64,000 nt of DNA from Eucalyptus grandis (Eukaryota; Streptophyta; Magnoliopsida; Myrtales; Myrtaceae): assembly GCF_016545825.1 (NCBI RefSeq), contig NC_052619.1, forward strand, positions 6,463,501 to 6,527,500, given 5' to 3'. A program made the translations under genes and the position numbers. Below, in pieces: positions 33,986-48,828 of the stretch (position 1 is its first letter; each line of letters opens with the position of its first letter). Under the pieces are notes generated by a model. It was given only the letters and a program-made list of their open reading frames with translations, was not told the origin of the DNA and did no database searches.

Positions 33986-36900
33986 CGGTGAAATACAACG
34001 TGGAGACACTCCAAAAAAAAAAAAAAAAAAAACTCAAAACGGATGGTTGACATCATAGTTGGGTTGGGGCTCATCAGCATTGCCAGCCCACTTCTTAACA
34101 CAAAAAGTCAAGGAACGTTTCTTGTAGTTTTCGTATATATATTTTAAAAGAGCTTAATTTCAGAGGGAAAAAAAGAAAGTCTGGAGCGCGTGCGTGCGTG
34201 ACTCGTGAGTTCTGACTATTTTTCATTCCTTATCCAACAAAATAAACTAATAACAAAGATTAGATAAATATTTGCTATTTTTTTTTCAAGAATTAAAATT
34301 GGATATTTATGTGAAAATGAAAATAGAATGCGAGAGTGACAGAAATTTCTCACATCCGGTACAAAGATGCAGTCGGTTGTTGCGTCGGAGGATAATTAAG
34401 GAACTTCCCAGCGTTTTTATTATTATTTATTTATTTTTGCTTTTTGTGGAAAGTTATAGTTAGCTTTTTAATTTTTACCTTTTCATTTTTTTTTCTTTGG
34501 CCAATTTTATATTTTCCCCCCTTTAAAACAAGATTGAATTATGATATTAGAGCAACATGCATATATGATGGCCAAATGGAAATCTCAAAAGCCAAAAAAA
34601 GAAAAGAAAATAGTGTTTCGATTTAAATAAATAGGTAGGCAATGTTTTATTTTCTGCTTTTTATATTTTTCTTGTGCACGCGTGCATTAGCCGTAAATGA
34701 AGAATCTTCACATCGCATTTTGAAGACTTCATTTTTGCTTTAGTTGTTAAACTTCTTCATGTTAGGCCACTTTGATTTTTCCCTGGAATTAGTAATACTC
34801 GAGGAAAGTACAACTAACTATTGAAGAAAAATCTAAGTAATTAGGCTCCATTTGTCTCACAAAAAATGTTACATTTTTAGAAAATATTATCTAGAAAGTC
34901 ATTTTTTAAAAGAAAAATGGCAATATTTTCTTATGTTTGGCTGAAATTTGGAAAATAACTGAAAAAATATATTCCATCTTTTGGAAATGAAAATTTGATT
35001 TAATTTTCCTATATAGATATATATTATTTGGACGCTAGTAATCTGTGCATAAATAACCAAGGAACTAGGCACAAGCATCGAGTTCTTAATTTCAGCCTCA
35101 ATGGACCTACACCTGAGCATTGGAGGCCTAAGCGCTAGTGACCCAAGCTCATGTATTAGGGACCTAAACATGGGCGTTGAGGTCTTGGACTTGGCCTCAA
35201 TACCGAGGACGTGGTCCCAAGCCTGGCCTCAAGACTTAGTTTGGGCAATAATCAAGCTCAAATTGTCCTGTTCTAGATTGAGGCTTTGTTTGGGCATTTT
35301 GTCAAACATTTGCCTCGGGTCATTTTCATGACTTTCAATCTCGACCTATAGACGATCTTAAGAAGAACCAAATCATCAAATTATACTAAAACATGCAGGG
35401 ATCAAAATTACTGAGAAATATCATCCTAAAACACACACTAAACTAATTGAAATTAGCCTCAAAATCACGAGTTTGATCTATTTTGCAAACATGGATTTGA
35501 ACTCAGGTTAGGCGAATAGGTTGCCCGCCCATATTCAAGCCTTGATACTTATCACATGCTTGACATACAGGAAAATATGATCGATCCAAATGATAATATG
35601 AAACAATTAATTTCAAATGAAATAAATAGATTCGAGAATGACCAACTACACACCTCAAGCCATCCTCTCAAAGTAGCCTATATGCATGATCCATTCTGGC
35701 CGACCGTGAACCAGTCATAGCCCAGTTTATATCAGCTCAGGGCGCATGAACTTTGGCGACTCTTGCAGGCATTTTAACAAACATCTGGAACACAGGCGAC
35801 GACCTATAAGCTTCTCAACACGAGTAACACGTGTCTAAGGATCAACTTACAAGACCAAATCATGCATTTAGACTTGCAACAAAGAGGGGTTCAAATGATC
35901 CACATATAAAACCCAGCAAGCACCACTAGCCCTCCGCCCTTTTTCATTCATTATTACACAAATTATTCCCATTGATTTCTCATTGAAACTGAGTTGAGAC
36001 CCTCACCTTTATTATTTTAGGAGGTGTATCACGCGGTTCTTGACCAAAAGAACCAATGCCTCCTGAAGTTGCACAAAGTTGGCCTCAACTCTGGAAAAGG
36101 AGACTTGCAAGGAAGAAAGTTTACCGCGAGGGTGTTTTGTTAGTATCCAAAAGCCTGCTCCCGAATCTCTTTTGGCATCTTCTTCAACTGTATGTGTCGT
36201 AGTTTAGTCTCGCTTGCCTCAGGTGTCCCTCATTTTTCTCAAAAACTTTTGCTTTTCCCAACTCGTGACCAACTGATCTCCACACTTGGGGAAGATTTTT
36301 TTGGAATTTCTGGGCTTGTGGGAACACTCTGGTGCACTCTTTTCGCCTTAACTTGAATGAATCTACCGCTAATCAAGGGACAAAACTAAGCTTTTCTTAA
36401 GCTAGAAGATTTCTACTTTGACCACCAGTAAGTGTTTTGGTTCAACACTCTCATTTCTTTCAAAATCTCACTATTTTTCCAACTCGTGACCAACCCTCCA
36501 ACGCATAGAAAAATTTCAGACTTCTTCTGTTGCCCACCAAGAAGGTATTTTAGGTATTTTTCGGAGGGCTTTAGGAAGCCTTAATGATCTCCATTTGGGA
36601 AGTGCAACCTATGGTCATAAAGATATTTGAGTGTAATTTCACTCTCCAGTTGAAGGTTTTGGCTTTTGACTAGAAATTTGTGAAAATTGCATTTTCTCTC
36701 AATGTGTTCGTCTAAAAATAGGCTGAAGTTGTTGTTTTTTTTTTTTTTTTTTTGGGAGTCGTGGAGAACTCTCACAAATGCCTCTTGTTCAACCTTTTAT
36801 GCCATAAAAGAGCATGCTTCAGAGGGTTTATCCACTGAATTAAGCTAGCTTTTGGTCTATCCTTGCCCACACACCAACGTTGTTAACTAAGCTGCTTCAC

Positions 36901-37805
36901 CAACTCTTTGACTTTGTCAAATTTTTTTTTTTTTGTATCGCCGCTAAGATAGCTGATTTAGTTGAGAATTTTGCGCCCCTTCATCAGCTCATCCACGACC
37001 AATTTTTGTCTATTTGCACATCTAATGGTTGCCTTCCACTCCCACCAGAGATAATGCTGATTGGGTAGCTGAATAGGAAATGGTGAGATCACAAAGTTGC
37101 TTACTTGGCAGCTTCAAATTGTGGCCAAATCATCCGGGTTTTGGCAATTAATTTGAGTTCTTTCATCTATCAATTTTGCTAGAGTTTTTTTTTTTTTAAT
37201 CAATTGGCAAGTTATGTATAGTATTTTAAGCTTTTGACCAGACTTTGCAATTTTCTCTATTCGATTTTACAAGAAAGCCTCTCAAAATTGGCCATCTTCT
37301 TGTCCGAGAATGACCAATTTGATTCAATTTGATCCTTTTTGGCTTTATTTGATCAATTCGATATGGCCCAAGATTTCAACTCTAATCAGGGGTCAAATGG
37401 ATAAAAATAATGATTTAAGGGCTTGGACAAATTTTATAAAATTTAGAGTTGATCCCTCAACTTTTGGAAATTGCATTTTGTCCCCAACTTGCTATTCCAA
37501 TTGCAATCCGACCCCACAGGGCTTGCCTAGTCATATTCAAATCCTCAACCCAAATCTTTTCTTTTTTTCTCTTTTTTTGGAAAGTAGATTTCTAGAAAAA
37601 AAAATCCATTTAAAACTATATTAAATGCCTAGATAATCTATATATAAGAATTTGACACGAACTATTTTCGTGGAAAAAAATATTTCAATTTTTTTGGAAA
37701 TATTTAAACATGATTTTTGAGTAAAAAATTAGGTGATAAAGGAACTGCTCTTTTCCCCATAAAGGGGAGGGAAGTCAATTATGAGATCTGTTTAATATCA
37801 ATTTA
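33986..37805. other. intergenic DNA, repeat-like but unclassified
   Basis: No gene. 35100-35330 has permuted phrases (GGACCTA, GGCCTCAA). 36230-36560 contains two rough copies of a ~200-bp unit (shared TTTCCAACTCGTGACCAAC). 35500-36050 has LTR-like texture, including ACATATAAAACCC near 35900, but I found no matching second LTR, primer-binding site or polyprotein. Confidence 0.35.
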
Positions 37806-37975
37806 GATTTACCTTGGACTCAAGAGTGAATCGGTTTGAAATTGGTTCGGTTCCTGAGTAGAACCGATTGGTTTGGGATATAAAATTGGGAACCGAATCG
37901 ATCCTATGGACTGGTTGAGTGAAGTTGGTTCTTTCCGGATTAAACCAACCCAGTTGCTCACCGCTAACGTAAATG
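37806..37975. mobile_element. fragment related to the hAT-like element sub-terminal repeats
   Basis: A run of GGTTCGGTTCC / GAACCGATTGG / GGGAACCGAATCG motifs like those at 22190-22330, ending near GTTGCTCACCGCTAACG, which resembles a degraded hAT terminus. The other end was not found. Confidence 0.4.
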
Positions 37976-40900
37976 CTGGGGTTGGGATTGTCCAGGTTTT
38001 TCAAGATGGTGACTAATCTCCAATTGGTGAATTGAATCACACATTAAATCGTGGGAGTGTTCCGTAGACGTGTAGTTGATACAGACGAAGACATCATAAT
38101 AGAGTATAGCCTGTAAATATGCCGGATGTCTTTCATTGAAGGAGAGCATGCATCCAATGGTTACTCTCAGTTATAATCTTCTTCATTATTTTTTTTTTTT
38201 AATGTTCTGTTTTGAGTTCTGTAGTTTTATGAAGTTAATATAGACCAGTATGTACTTGGCAATTCGATGTGCAACATACCGCATCACTTTATGGCACTTC
38301 ACGCAAGAACACCACTGAAGCTCGACAGTAGATTAATGATAAATTTAGATTTATGTCGTATTTGCATTTTTTTTTAATGTAACTAAATATAACTTCTATT
38401 TTTTTCTTTTTGCTAGAACTAAATAAAACTTCTATACAATCTATGCGGGTAATAATATTTGACATGACAACGAAAACACACGGTTGATCTCGAGGAGAGA
38501 AAAAAATTGCAATGTGAAATCTAGTTAGTCACATTTGTAATAAAATTGCATTTAGTTGCTTGATAATTGATAATAAGTTTATATACAGGGATAATATATA
38601 GTCGCAAGTTGACCGATTTAATCCAAATAAGTGAAGATATCACTTTAATCATATATCTTTGTGTATTGCAAGAAAATTGAATTATAACTTCATTCTCGAC
38701 TCAAATTATAATAGTTTGATCCCTTCCCATTTGTTCGTATAGCTCCAGATTATGATCACATGGGAAGACATTTTAAGCCAAAATTACATCTATATATTAA
38801 ACATCAATTTCTCTTTTCGTCTTTAGCATGCGATAACTTAGAATTAGTCAATTTCCAATTTAAGTGTTCTGATCTCTCAAGTATCGGGTTACGTAGTAAA
38901 AAGAGCGTTGGATTTCCTTTTACGGAAAATTTGACAATATGATTAATGCTTGTGCGACTGCTGCCATGTACTAAAATGTTTTCAAAAGAAAAATATGATA
39001 AATGTAGGAGTGTGTATATCTTTTCCTATTATATTTTGTTCTTTTCATGTCTATAATAAAAAGAATTTACTCCAGCACACAAAACAAAAAGTTTTTAGCC
39101 AGAAATACTAAGTAAAAACAGTAGCATTTTGTAATAATATTAATCGGCTTGAAGGCACTGTTAAAATATTCTTATGTCATCCATGGTTTTTCCTTTATCT
39201 TCTGCCGCAAAAATCCTCCCTCCATCAAAGGATTAAAAGGCGGAGTTACCTACTGGCTAGACCAATCCTAGCCACAAAAGCCTAGTCTTCCAAAGCACGT
39301 GGAGTTTTCTCCACCATAAGTTTCCATAATAATTCAACGACTTTAACGAACATGTAGTCTTGAAGAAGCCAAAACTCTGATGTTAATGAATTCCTCATCT
39401 ATTTTTTTTTAATTATTATTATTTAATAAAAGGAAAAGGAATCCAATGCAGCTCAGCCGTCAGCATCGAATCTACAAAGTAGTCAAGTGTCAATAATCTT
39501 ATGGAAAGAAGAAATCAAATGTTGACATTGACGGATTACAAGTTTTGGAATCATGCCAGGATTGTGGATGGGACTGTGCCGTTGAAGATGACATAGTAAT
39601 CACGCATGTCAAAGGAGGAACATTTTCATGTCGCACCATTTGGTTGGATAAAGTTCCACGTACCAAACTCCAATCCGGGACATAGAATTTTTTTAATCGA
39701 TGCTGTCGAGACCTATTCTTTTTAAAGGTGTGCTATTGAATTCTCGTTTGTCTCATATTGTATATTTGGCAATTCAAAAATTACCTATGTGAGGCACATC
39801 TTAAAAGGACGTTGCAAAAAACAAGAGATCGAATAATAAAATAATTAGAATAAAAAATAATTCAAATATTGGATTTATGTAACACAAAATGAGCAACACG
39901 CGATTCCATTATAGATCAAGCGAGATAATGGAGATTAAGACCATATTCTAAAGTTACTCAAATACTCTCAATATTTTTCGATCTATAATTATATCTAGTA
40001 ATTCATGTAGTGTTTAGAACTCACAATTATGAAACAATCTTTCACTTTCACAATTAGTTGATAAGTCAGAGGGTAAAAATCCAAGTTGTCGTTCATGGGT
40101 GCGGTGAGTGCTCAAAGTGGAGTGGCATCTGGACATCCAATTGGTGCTTGCGACTTAGTGGTGTTCATAAATTGCTTCTAAGAGATGAGGTTTTAAGCCA
40201 AAAAATCATATGGGTAAGATTTGTGAATACTTCTATGAGATTAAGAGATTATTTTACAATAAATTGTTAGAACTAAATACTATGTGAATTATTAGGTATA
40301 ATTACAAGTTGGAAAATGTTGAGAATGTTTAAGTGATTCAAGTGTTGTTGTAGTTTCCATTGTATTATTTGATCATATGATACTGTCCTCATGAAGCATT
40401 GATCGAACCATGAAAATTCCAAGTTTGCTTTATTTAGTTTTATTTTATTATTTGAGTGTTTGTTTTTTTTTTTTTACAACAAATGACATTTAGAATCAAT
40501 AAGAGAAATTTGATGAAAGGAGAAGGACTAGTCAAAACACTATAATAATTGTCTATCGTGTCTATAAATCAAAAATAAAATACACACGCCTCTCCATTTT
40601 CAAAGTTGGCTATCATAAATGTCTATAAAGTCATGTTGAACACGACAGAGGGAGATGGGGACCTAAAACTTAAAAGTTAATCATCGGTGGGTCTCACATG
40701 GATTTCACAAGAACTATTATGATAAGATATAGATCTAATTCGAAAAAAATAAAAATAAAAAATACCTCAGACTTTGAGAGACAATTATAGTGTATAACTT
40801 TTATCGCATATATGCTATACATATTCACGAAAAAAGTTAGTTTATTTTGGACTAAGTTAGTGTTCAACTGTAGAACGACGTGACTACTAATGAGTCTCGC

Positions 40901-43900
40901 CTTAACTTCACCCAAACGCTAAAGATAGATTGTATAGATTCGGTTTAGGTCGAGTCCTTAGCATATCTTATTCAGGGAGCTTCCCATTTAATATTCTCAA
41001 GTCGGCTCTGATAGAAAGTGTCAGAATGAACAGTATAAAGGGTGAGAGACGGAGACAGCAGATTAAAACATAGAACCTAACCATATTCAACATCTACATC
41101 AGATGTCTAAACAGTGTCCCATCGAAAGCTAGAGAGAAGGATCATTCGTCCGGAGTCGAGTCCCACGAATCGAGCGCACTCGCAGTCGTCGATAACATGG
41201 ATCCGAATCTTGGGAAAACCTAAGCCTGCCATCGAGGGAGAGGGAGAGAGGAGGTTAAAAACGCAGCAGCTGAACTGGAGTCAATATCACCTCCCCAATG
41301 GAAGAGACGCCATCTTTGCTGTCAATCCACAAGCTTTTTAGCATCGTACCCCGTTCATGATGAGCTCTCGCTCGTCGGCTGCACGTGTGAAGACGACGGA
41401 CACACGTGCGGCCGACGGACAAGGGAGTACATGAACAGTATCTATGAACCAGCACGTACACACATATTTACTCTTTCGTATGACCAACTGTCGGCCACAG
41501 CACAGGGCAGTATCCCAGATGGGTCTCTGTCGTTCAGGTTGCAGATGGGAAATCACATGGAAGATACAGAGCCTCCCCCACCCGGTTAAGAGGGCGTCCT
41601 TTTATGGCCTCTGGTTTTTCCAAAAAGAAAATAAAATCTGATAATTTTTCGCCTTCTAGTTAAATGAAGTATTATTATTTTGTTTTGTTTTGGATGGGAC
41701 AGAGAGTCTGTTTTGTCTTGACAAAAAAAGGGTTTCTTTTTGCACATTTTTAACTAGGTTTAACTAGTTGATATGATGCAATATCTAATGTTCTATAGAA
41801 ATATGTGCAATTTTCGTGTGATTCTTTTATAAATTGATAAAATTTTATTTTGTTTTGATGATAAAGTGAATAAGCATCTTTTGAATTTGCGATAAATTGT
41901 ATGAAGTAAACAAAGCACAACACTTTAGAAATGCTTTTCCACCGAAAATGCTTTTAGAAGTTAAGAAAGTCAATAAAGAAATATTCTTACATTGTTAGCC
42001 CAACACTTTTAGAAACTCTCATCTCTTTATGATTTCAACTTATAAAATCACCACAAACAAAGGAGAGCATTCTAAGAGTGTTCTCTTCCTTTTGTAAACA
42101 CAACTGGTTTATTTCACAACTGGTTGTGAAACTGGAGGATTCCATTTTCACAACTCCACCTCTTTCTACGTCTTTATATTTTCTCCCCGTGGCTAGTCGA
42201 GTCATTTTATGCAACTCCTCGCAAATAAGAGTATCCATTGGTGTGTGAAAATTGTACGAGTTGGACAAGTTGGAAATCCTGTGTATTGTGCTCAAAGCTA
42301 ATTACATCCCTCATTTAATTGCCCAATAGAGTCAACACACTTAGACAAAGAGCAAATCCCCGTCACATATATATGATAGAGCTATATATATATCGTGGAA
42401 AAAGCTCTACCACAGGCTGTGTGATAGACAACATTGCCTCTATGCATGACGTGCTATAATTGTGTCAGCAAAATCAACATCTTTGTCACCTCTTGAGCGG
42501 ATAGCGTGGGAGTGCTTCTCGGAAGCCGACAGAATTACGTAAATCGGTGCTCAGTTATAGACCTAGGCTCATTGCAATTGGTAGCTTAGCTTGTAATTGA
42601 TTCCGGATTTGGTGCTAGACACGTTTGATATATAGCTTCCTATTTCATAGCTTCTCGTGATCTTGATAACTCTGCTGAATATTAAATTAGGTAACCAACC
42701 AAGATAATTGACTTGCTAAACAATTGGATGTGCATGATTCCTCTTCACGCAGAATGAGGGTTTGTTTTATGGAAAAAAGAAGGAAAAAAAAACTAAAGAG
42801 AGCTTAATCATAACTATCTCTATTAATGCAATCACTGAGGATGTGTGAAAGATTGGATCGGAAATATTAAGATCCGAGATATTGCCAAAATAATAAAATA
42901 AATTAAACAAACTTACTTTTGTTCAGAGGACTTATTATGTTCTTAGTAAGAGAAAAGGATTAAAAAGGGGTACTACATTTCTAAAACATTTATAATAATT
43001 AAAAGTCCTTATTTTCTTTAAGAAGACTCTCAAAACATGGAAATTGCAATATCAATTTGACATGAAAATAAAATCAGTAAGAATCGAAAATCGCTAATGA
43101 TCCTTATCGATTGAATTCTTACTAAAGAGCAGATTTTTTTTTTTTTTTTTTTGAGCTTTCGGGTATAGAATCGTGAGAGTTTGAGGTCTGATCAGGATTC
43201 TAATAACCATGGTGCTAGAACTAAAAATGTCTTCGATTTCGATCCCTCGTACCATACTTTTTAACTCATGTATGACTTTATTTTAATCATCTATCAAGAG
43301 TTTCACAAAATTCTTCCAACTCATACATATTAAGTTAGCATCCTTGTCGCACGAGAAGGCGACGGTACTCATTGTTTTCTAACTGTTTAACCTTTCAGAA
43401 AAGATGATTGCGAGCACCTGAATTTGACGTACATCCACTCGAAAAAAAGCCTGAGAGTTGGGCAGCAAACAGTATTTGTAATTCTCTTCACTTCCCTATC
43501 TAATGGGGTTTGGGCGACAGGTGGACCAGTCTATTATTTCTTTATTGCTAATTCATTTTTTATTTTTTTTTGCAAAAAGGTGTCGTGGAATATTATATGG
43601 CCACACTCAAAACCCATCTCTACAAGAAGCATCACTAGCAATATATAATGCGTTTTATAAATAAATTTAAAAAAATGCGATGCTTTGGTCAACACAAGCA
43701 AATTGGACAAGAAGATCAAAAGTAAGAAGGGTATAGGCCGTAGACAAGCAGAATTCGGTTGTAAAAATATCTCAATAAGATGAGATGTAATAATATTGCA
43801 AGCAAAATTAGTTCCATGACTTTTGATGTCAAATTGTATTTAGTTTCCAGTTCTTTGGAGATAGGATTCACCTGAATAATAGTATGACCAATGATCAAAT

Positions 43901-45782
43901 TATCATCCTATTCAATAGATAACAGTGGGCCAAGATCTTCGAATCCAAGGAAAAACTCAGATGATTTTAGTGCTCAAGTTGATTTCTTTATCTTCTCTCC
44001 CTCGGGGAAGATCTGACAATGATGCTTCACTATCTTTGGGGCCCCATCAAAATACCGAATATGTATTGCATAATGATAACCTAATTTGATAAAGTAATCT
44101 CCTCCTCTATGCTACTGCTAAAAATTCAACATTATTGATGGGTACTGTAAACCCCACTAAACATCTAGTCCAAATTTCATTGTCAGATTCATAAAGCAGT
44201 TAATAAAGATGTGGATGATGCATTCAAGCTCTCTATGTTACTGTATGCTTTCTTCTTCTTCCTTTCTCATGGGGATAGATCTACCCCTTTCTTGCTTATA
44301 ATGAAGCTACATAAGAATTAGCTATAATTAGGGATAAATCCTTTTCCTTTCAAAGATCATACATGGTTTGTGAATCTATCTGATTGATGAAATCAAACTG
44401 AAAATAGCCTCTACTTGCAAAGTGTATAGATTTTGCAACAGCTAGTCTTGTAGATGATTCTAACCTAGAAAAAGAAAAAGAAATAACAAGGATTAAGTCC
44501 AAAATAAATAACATCAACATGAATATAAAAACGAAAACTCCCAAGCAACCACTGGCTTGTTCATCTTTATAGCTATATGTGCAGATTGACTATTATGAGG
44601 AACTCATGAACTTACGTAACTTTTTTGCTTTTATATTCCCCGATTGATCAAGGGCATAGTAAAGCTGGTCCAAACCCTCCTCTCTTGCATGTTCATTGGT
44701 TTAAATTCAGTTCATCCACCAGATTGCAGCTAAAAAAGTGAGAATCCGCGAAAAAAGGGCTTTTCCTGTTAAAATTGCAAAACTAGGTCGCTAATGGATG
44801 TTAAAGTGGAAGAGACTGTTTCTTCACTGTTTATGTACAAGGGTTCATGTGAATGGACCTCACTTATTTAATGTTATCTCCGCTTTTGGGAACATCCAGG
44901 CTTGACATGACACAATGGAGCAATTGCAGACAGATTTGCATGATAAATAGGGCACAGAATAAGACACATTCTACTTTTACTGAGCTGGGAAGATGAAGCA
45001 ACAAGCATTGAATATATTTTGCTAATTAAGTGGGTACCTTTTTCTCAACTTGCTCATTTGAAATTAATGGGCTAATGACAAGTTGGATCCCAAAGAACTT
45101 GGATATATTACTTCCTTATAGATTGCTGTAAGGGTTCAGATCAATTTAACTGGTTCTTCTAAATTAAGCTAGGGCAAGAAAGATCACCAAACACAATAGA
45201 AAACCCAACATACACACTATAGATGGTACTATTGAATGATGAACTACGATAATTCAAGAGATACATGACATGAGATTTGATGTATTTGCCAAGCTTTTCA
45301 TTCCCAGAAAAAGAATGATATGCCGAAACAAATTAAGTACTGCACAAAATAAGGAATTGTCAACAGAAATTGACGTAGAATAACATCAACTGGGAGATTT
45401 ATTTCTTGCTATAAAGCCTTAAACACCAAGTACATTGAGAAATTAGAGTTCTCGTTTCAGATATTTCCAATCAAGTACATGATTTTAATTAATCGACCGA
45501 TTCCTTCCTTCTTTCATTGACTGATCCACCCAACCAAGCATAAGATTTTAAGAAATCTGAAACAATTCCGTGCAGCTAACTAATGTAAATAAAAACAACA
45601 TGGAATTCTACCACATGATGAAACTTCTCTAGCAGAAAAAAAATCACATTTTCATATAGAAGATGTGCATTCATTTTTGCTTCTATCATCTTCAAGGTGT
45701 CACTCACCATGCCCAATTACTTCGGCGAAGTCAATCCTTATGAACCGATTCTAAGCAAGAGTTTCGCTAATCGCGATATCCC
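37976..45782. other. gene-poor region before the LSH gene
   Basis: No gene is supported. Only short frames occur. 41040-41640 is less AT-rich, with several overlapping frames on both strands but no recognised domain. A poly(T) tract at about 43134-43152 followed by ~120 bp could be an antisense retroposon tail. The last ~100 bp would be 3' UTR of the LSH gene. Confidence 0.35.
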
Positions 45783-46379
45783 TCACTGATCTTCACTCGA
45801 TGGTGGTAGCGCTGGGGCTTGTGGTGGTGGCCTCTTCCTCTTCTTCTTCTCATAGCTCACCCCTCTCGCTTTGGATTGCAAATCGCGAACTTCACGCAGA
45901 TAAAGCCTCACGGCCCTAGCCGCGAAAGGGTTGGCCTCAGGGTTTCCACCATTCTCTTCGAAGGCAGCACGGAGACGGCCGACAAGCGCGTCAAGGCTTC
46001 CCCAGGCTTGCCGGAGAGGGCACGGGCAAGGGGCAGGTGGGTTTGGGTAGCCAAAGAAGGGGCAGAGCTGGGTGTGGACCTTGGTCTTACCGAACTGGTC
46101 GAGGTACCGGAGGAACTCAAGCACATGAGCCCCGCTGCACCGGGAGAGGGAGAGAGGCGGCCGGTGGTTACGGAGATACTGCCCGAAAGTGTTCCAGTCT
46201 CGCCGCTTCTGGTTCTCATACCGGCTGAGGGCAGCGGGCGAGGAGGAGGAGGAGGAGGAGCTGGTGGCTGCAGCAATGGAGCTGTAATTTGTTGCAGCGG
46301 CACTGACAGAGGCGGCATCGTTGAGGGTTCCACTGTCGGTGCTCAAAGAGTCCAAGTCTTGAAATGAATTTGGATCCAT
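45783..46379 (-). CDS. LSH4: ALOG-domain protein (LIGHT-DEPENDENT SHORT HYPOCOTYLS family)
   Basis: Single-exon frame of 198 residues. The N-terminus is Ser/Ala-rich ([17 protein letters not shown], then a serine run at 40-47). The ALOG domain covers about residues 53-178: [57 protein letters not shown], the zinc-ribbon insert with C106, C118 and C120, then [10 protein letters not shown] and [13 protein letters not shown] basic nuclear signal KKKRKR follows at 178-183. ALOG proteins are small nuclear DNA-binding regulators active at organ boundaries and in meristems. Family assignment is firm; the LSH4 name rests on collinearity with At3g23290 and is less certain than LSH3/LSH4 in general. 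Confidence 0.93.
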   Translation of the reverse strand: MDPNSFQDLDSLSTDSGTLNDAASVSAAATNYSSIAAATSSSSSSSSPAALSRYENQKRRDWNTFGQYLRNHRPPLSLSRCSGAHVLEFLRYLDQFGKTKVHTQLCPFFGYPNPPAPCPCPLRQAWGSLDALVGRLRAAFEENGGNPEANPFAARAVRLYLREVRDLQSKARGVSYEKKKRKRPPPQAPALPPSSEDQ

Positions 46380-46658
46380 GACTCTGATCTATTCGCTCTT
46401 CTCGATGATGCTTACTTGTTTTGTATCTCCTGAGGCTTTATTTGTCTGGCCTGGGCTTCAAGAGTTATTGCTGCTCACTTTAGATGAGGAAAACAACAAG
46501 ACTAAACCCTCGAGTGAGCGATGGATCAACGATAGGACTGAGCTCAAGCACTTCAAGACATGGTTGAAGATGCTTTTATTAGTACTGAAGTTCCTTACCC
46601 AAGACTCAAGAAAGAGGAACAAAAACCTTCTTGAAGATGGATTAGATTCAGCTAACCC

Positions 46659-46660
<2 letters not shown>

Positions 46661-46699
<39 letters not shown>

Positions 46700-46704
46700 A
46701 GGGA
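46661..46704 (-). repeat. GA/GGGA microsatellite in the LSH upstream region
   Basis: (GA) repeats to about 46693, then GGGA units. It lies ~280 bp upstream of the LSH start codon, probably in the transcribed leader or core promoter. Reading frames across it are chance. Confidence 0.6.
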
Positions 46705-48335
46705 GCAAGTTCCTCCTTTTTTCTTTTTTTCAAGGTTTCTTTCAATCTTTTCTTTGGTAAATCCTCGAAAGCTTGAGAGATAGGCTTGATGTTAGAAGCT
46801 TTTGCTAATGAAAAAAGTTCAAGCAGAAGCACAATGAGGAGAGAGAAAGCGAAAATTTGCAGTGGAAGGAAGTGGAACTTCCTTAGGGCTTTTGTGGAAG
46901 GAGTATGTAGAAGTCGCGTAAGAGAGAGGTATTTTATGTTAATACGCATCATGTGCCCATGATATATCTATATCAATATCATATATGGGTATTTCAATAA
47001 CGGTGTACTTAGAAGATTTCACGCGCTTCTCGACGAATTTCAGATAAAAAAATAAATGAGGAATTTCGATTTCTCCACGAGAAGTGAAAAGATTTCTTAC
47101 CACTGGTACCATATTTCCTTGTCTTTCCCATGGTACTTTCTATATGTCAATTATTACACCAACGGTACAAAAAAAAACATAGCAGTAGGAAAAGACTATT
47201 AGTTTGTCCGCTGGAAAAGATAACACCCTCTCTTCACATACAACTTATATAAAGTCCCACATATGATTCTTATTATTTTCACTATTTTGATTGTTTATGT
47301 ATGGGGACAAAAAGAAATGTCTGAAACGGAATGACATGAAAAAAGAGATGTTATTGATGGAATGGAATATGATGGGGATCTCGATTTCTTTGTTTATAAG
47401 TAAAGACGCAAGGAAACATGAATTTTTTCATTTGGTTCTGAAAAAGATGAAAAATGTGAAATAATACAAAATAGAATGGTGATTTCATTTTTTTTCGCTT
47501 CAGAAAAAGAAAAGAAAAGAAAAGGCTACATATATAGATCAATCCGGAATGGAATGCCCTCTACAGGTTTCAAATTTTATTCTAAATATTCAATTTAGCC
47601 TCAAGATTTCCACCTATTAATCTAAAAGTAAAGATAATCGGAATAACTTTTCTTACTATGAAATTCAAATTTTTGTTTTGCTTTCGAAGATAATGAAATA
47701 TATTGGCTTTTGAACTAATCAATCTTATCCATAGCCATTCAAATCGTGCTTCTATGTGAAAAAGTGTTTGTTTTACTTTCATGTACAAATTACCGAGAGG
47801 ATGAATCGACAATGAGACTTTCATACATTACGCATCTATCATGGTGATATAAGTAATTAAATTACTAGGAAGTAACTAATTACTCACATCAACGGTGAAA
47901 AATGTGAAATTTACAAAGGGTAGTAAGATTTATCCGCTTGCTATAGAAATTATAATGAAACATGAACGCGAGCGCCGGAGCAATAAAAAAATAGGCTTCG
48001 ACATGAGGACTATAGTTTATGATAAAAACAATAAGACATAGGTGTTATTGTCAGCAAAAGACAAGTCCATATTTTGTCATACAATTTGGCAGCGTAAACT
48101 GGAAAAATCCTCAGTTGGTATTTGGCGACGTCATCTGGACCGGATAAATTTGGATATATATGGATAAAATGTTGGATGAAATATCCTGATTAGGGGTGGG
48201 ATAAACTTGGATGTGATTTTTTTTTAAATAACTTTACAATTTTCTTTCAACAATGGAGTGATGGAGTGAGCATCCCGCTTCGTCGACCAACAAGCGAGGA
48301 CCACCTCCACAATAGCCAATCGTCTACTAGATCCT
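46705..48335. other. upstream and intergenic DNA, no gene recognised
   Basis: Includes the likely LSH promoter (46.7-47.2 kb, AT-rich with ATATCTATATCAATATCATATA near 46960). The remainder shows only short frames without recognised domains. Confidence 0.35.
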
Positions 48336-48828
48336 AAGTAGCACCGACATTGACGTGCAATATGCAACACGACACGACACAACACACATAATTTCTCAAA
48401 AAATAAAGAATTTCAATATATTGGGACACGTTGTATATCAAATGTATATTTTTATACATACATGATAAATTATCATTTTTATGATTATTTAAATCAAATT
48501 AATTTGATTCAAATTCACAAATAAATTAATAATTAGAAAGAGTCTAGAATGAATTTATACTTAAAATCATGAGTCACAGAAAATAAGAGTTAGAAGAGAA
48601 TACAAGACTAGGTTTTTCTTCTTTTCCCCTTTATATACACGCACATTTTGATCTCTCATTTTTTGAAAATTTTTAAAATTGACCATATGTGTATCGGAAT
48701 TCTAAACTTACATGTCAAAATGTGTTGGGGAGAATTGATTATGTGTCGAATTTTTTTATACCTGTTGACTGCGTGTTAGAACATGTCAAAGTGTGTTAAA
48801 GTGTTGGACACGACACGAAGGCTACTTC
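48336..48828. mobile_element. non-autonomous TIR-type element with ACACGACACG ends
   Basis: Left end AAGTAGCACCGACATTGACGTG with nearby ACACGACACGACAC; the right end inverts to AAGTAGCCTTCGTGTCGTG with TCCAACAC. The inside is AT-rich and non-coding. The two ends are recognisably inverted but diverged, and no target-site duplication was found, so the superfamily is open. Confidence 0.45.

Noticed and set aside
35360..36050. LTR-like texture with a TATA-type motif
   Set aside because: No second LTR, no TG...CA ends, no primer-binding site, no gag/pol frame.
43130..43270. Possible antisense SINE after the poly(T) tract
   Set aside because: Only a weak box-B-like phrase (GGGATCGAAATCG on the minus strand), no box A and no target-site duplication.
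45819..46367. 182-codon plus-strand frame
   Set aside because: Antisense of the LSH/ALOG coding sequence, which has strong domain support.
46458..46952. 164-codon minus-strand frame upstream of LSH
   Set aside because: Runs through the GA microsatellite (a Ser/Leu repeat in translation) and the leader; no domain and no match to ALOG N-termini.
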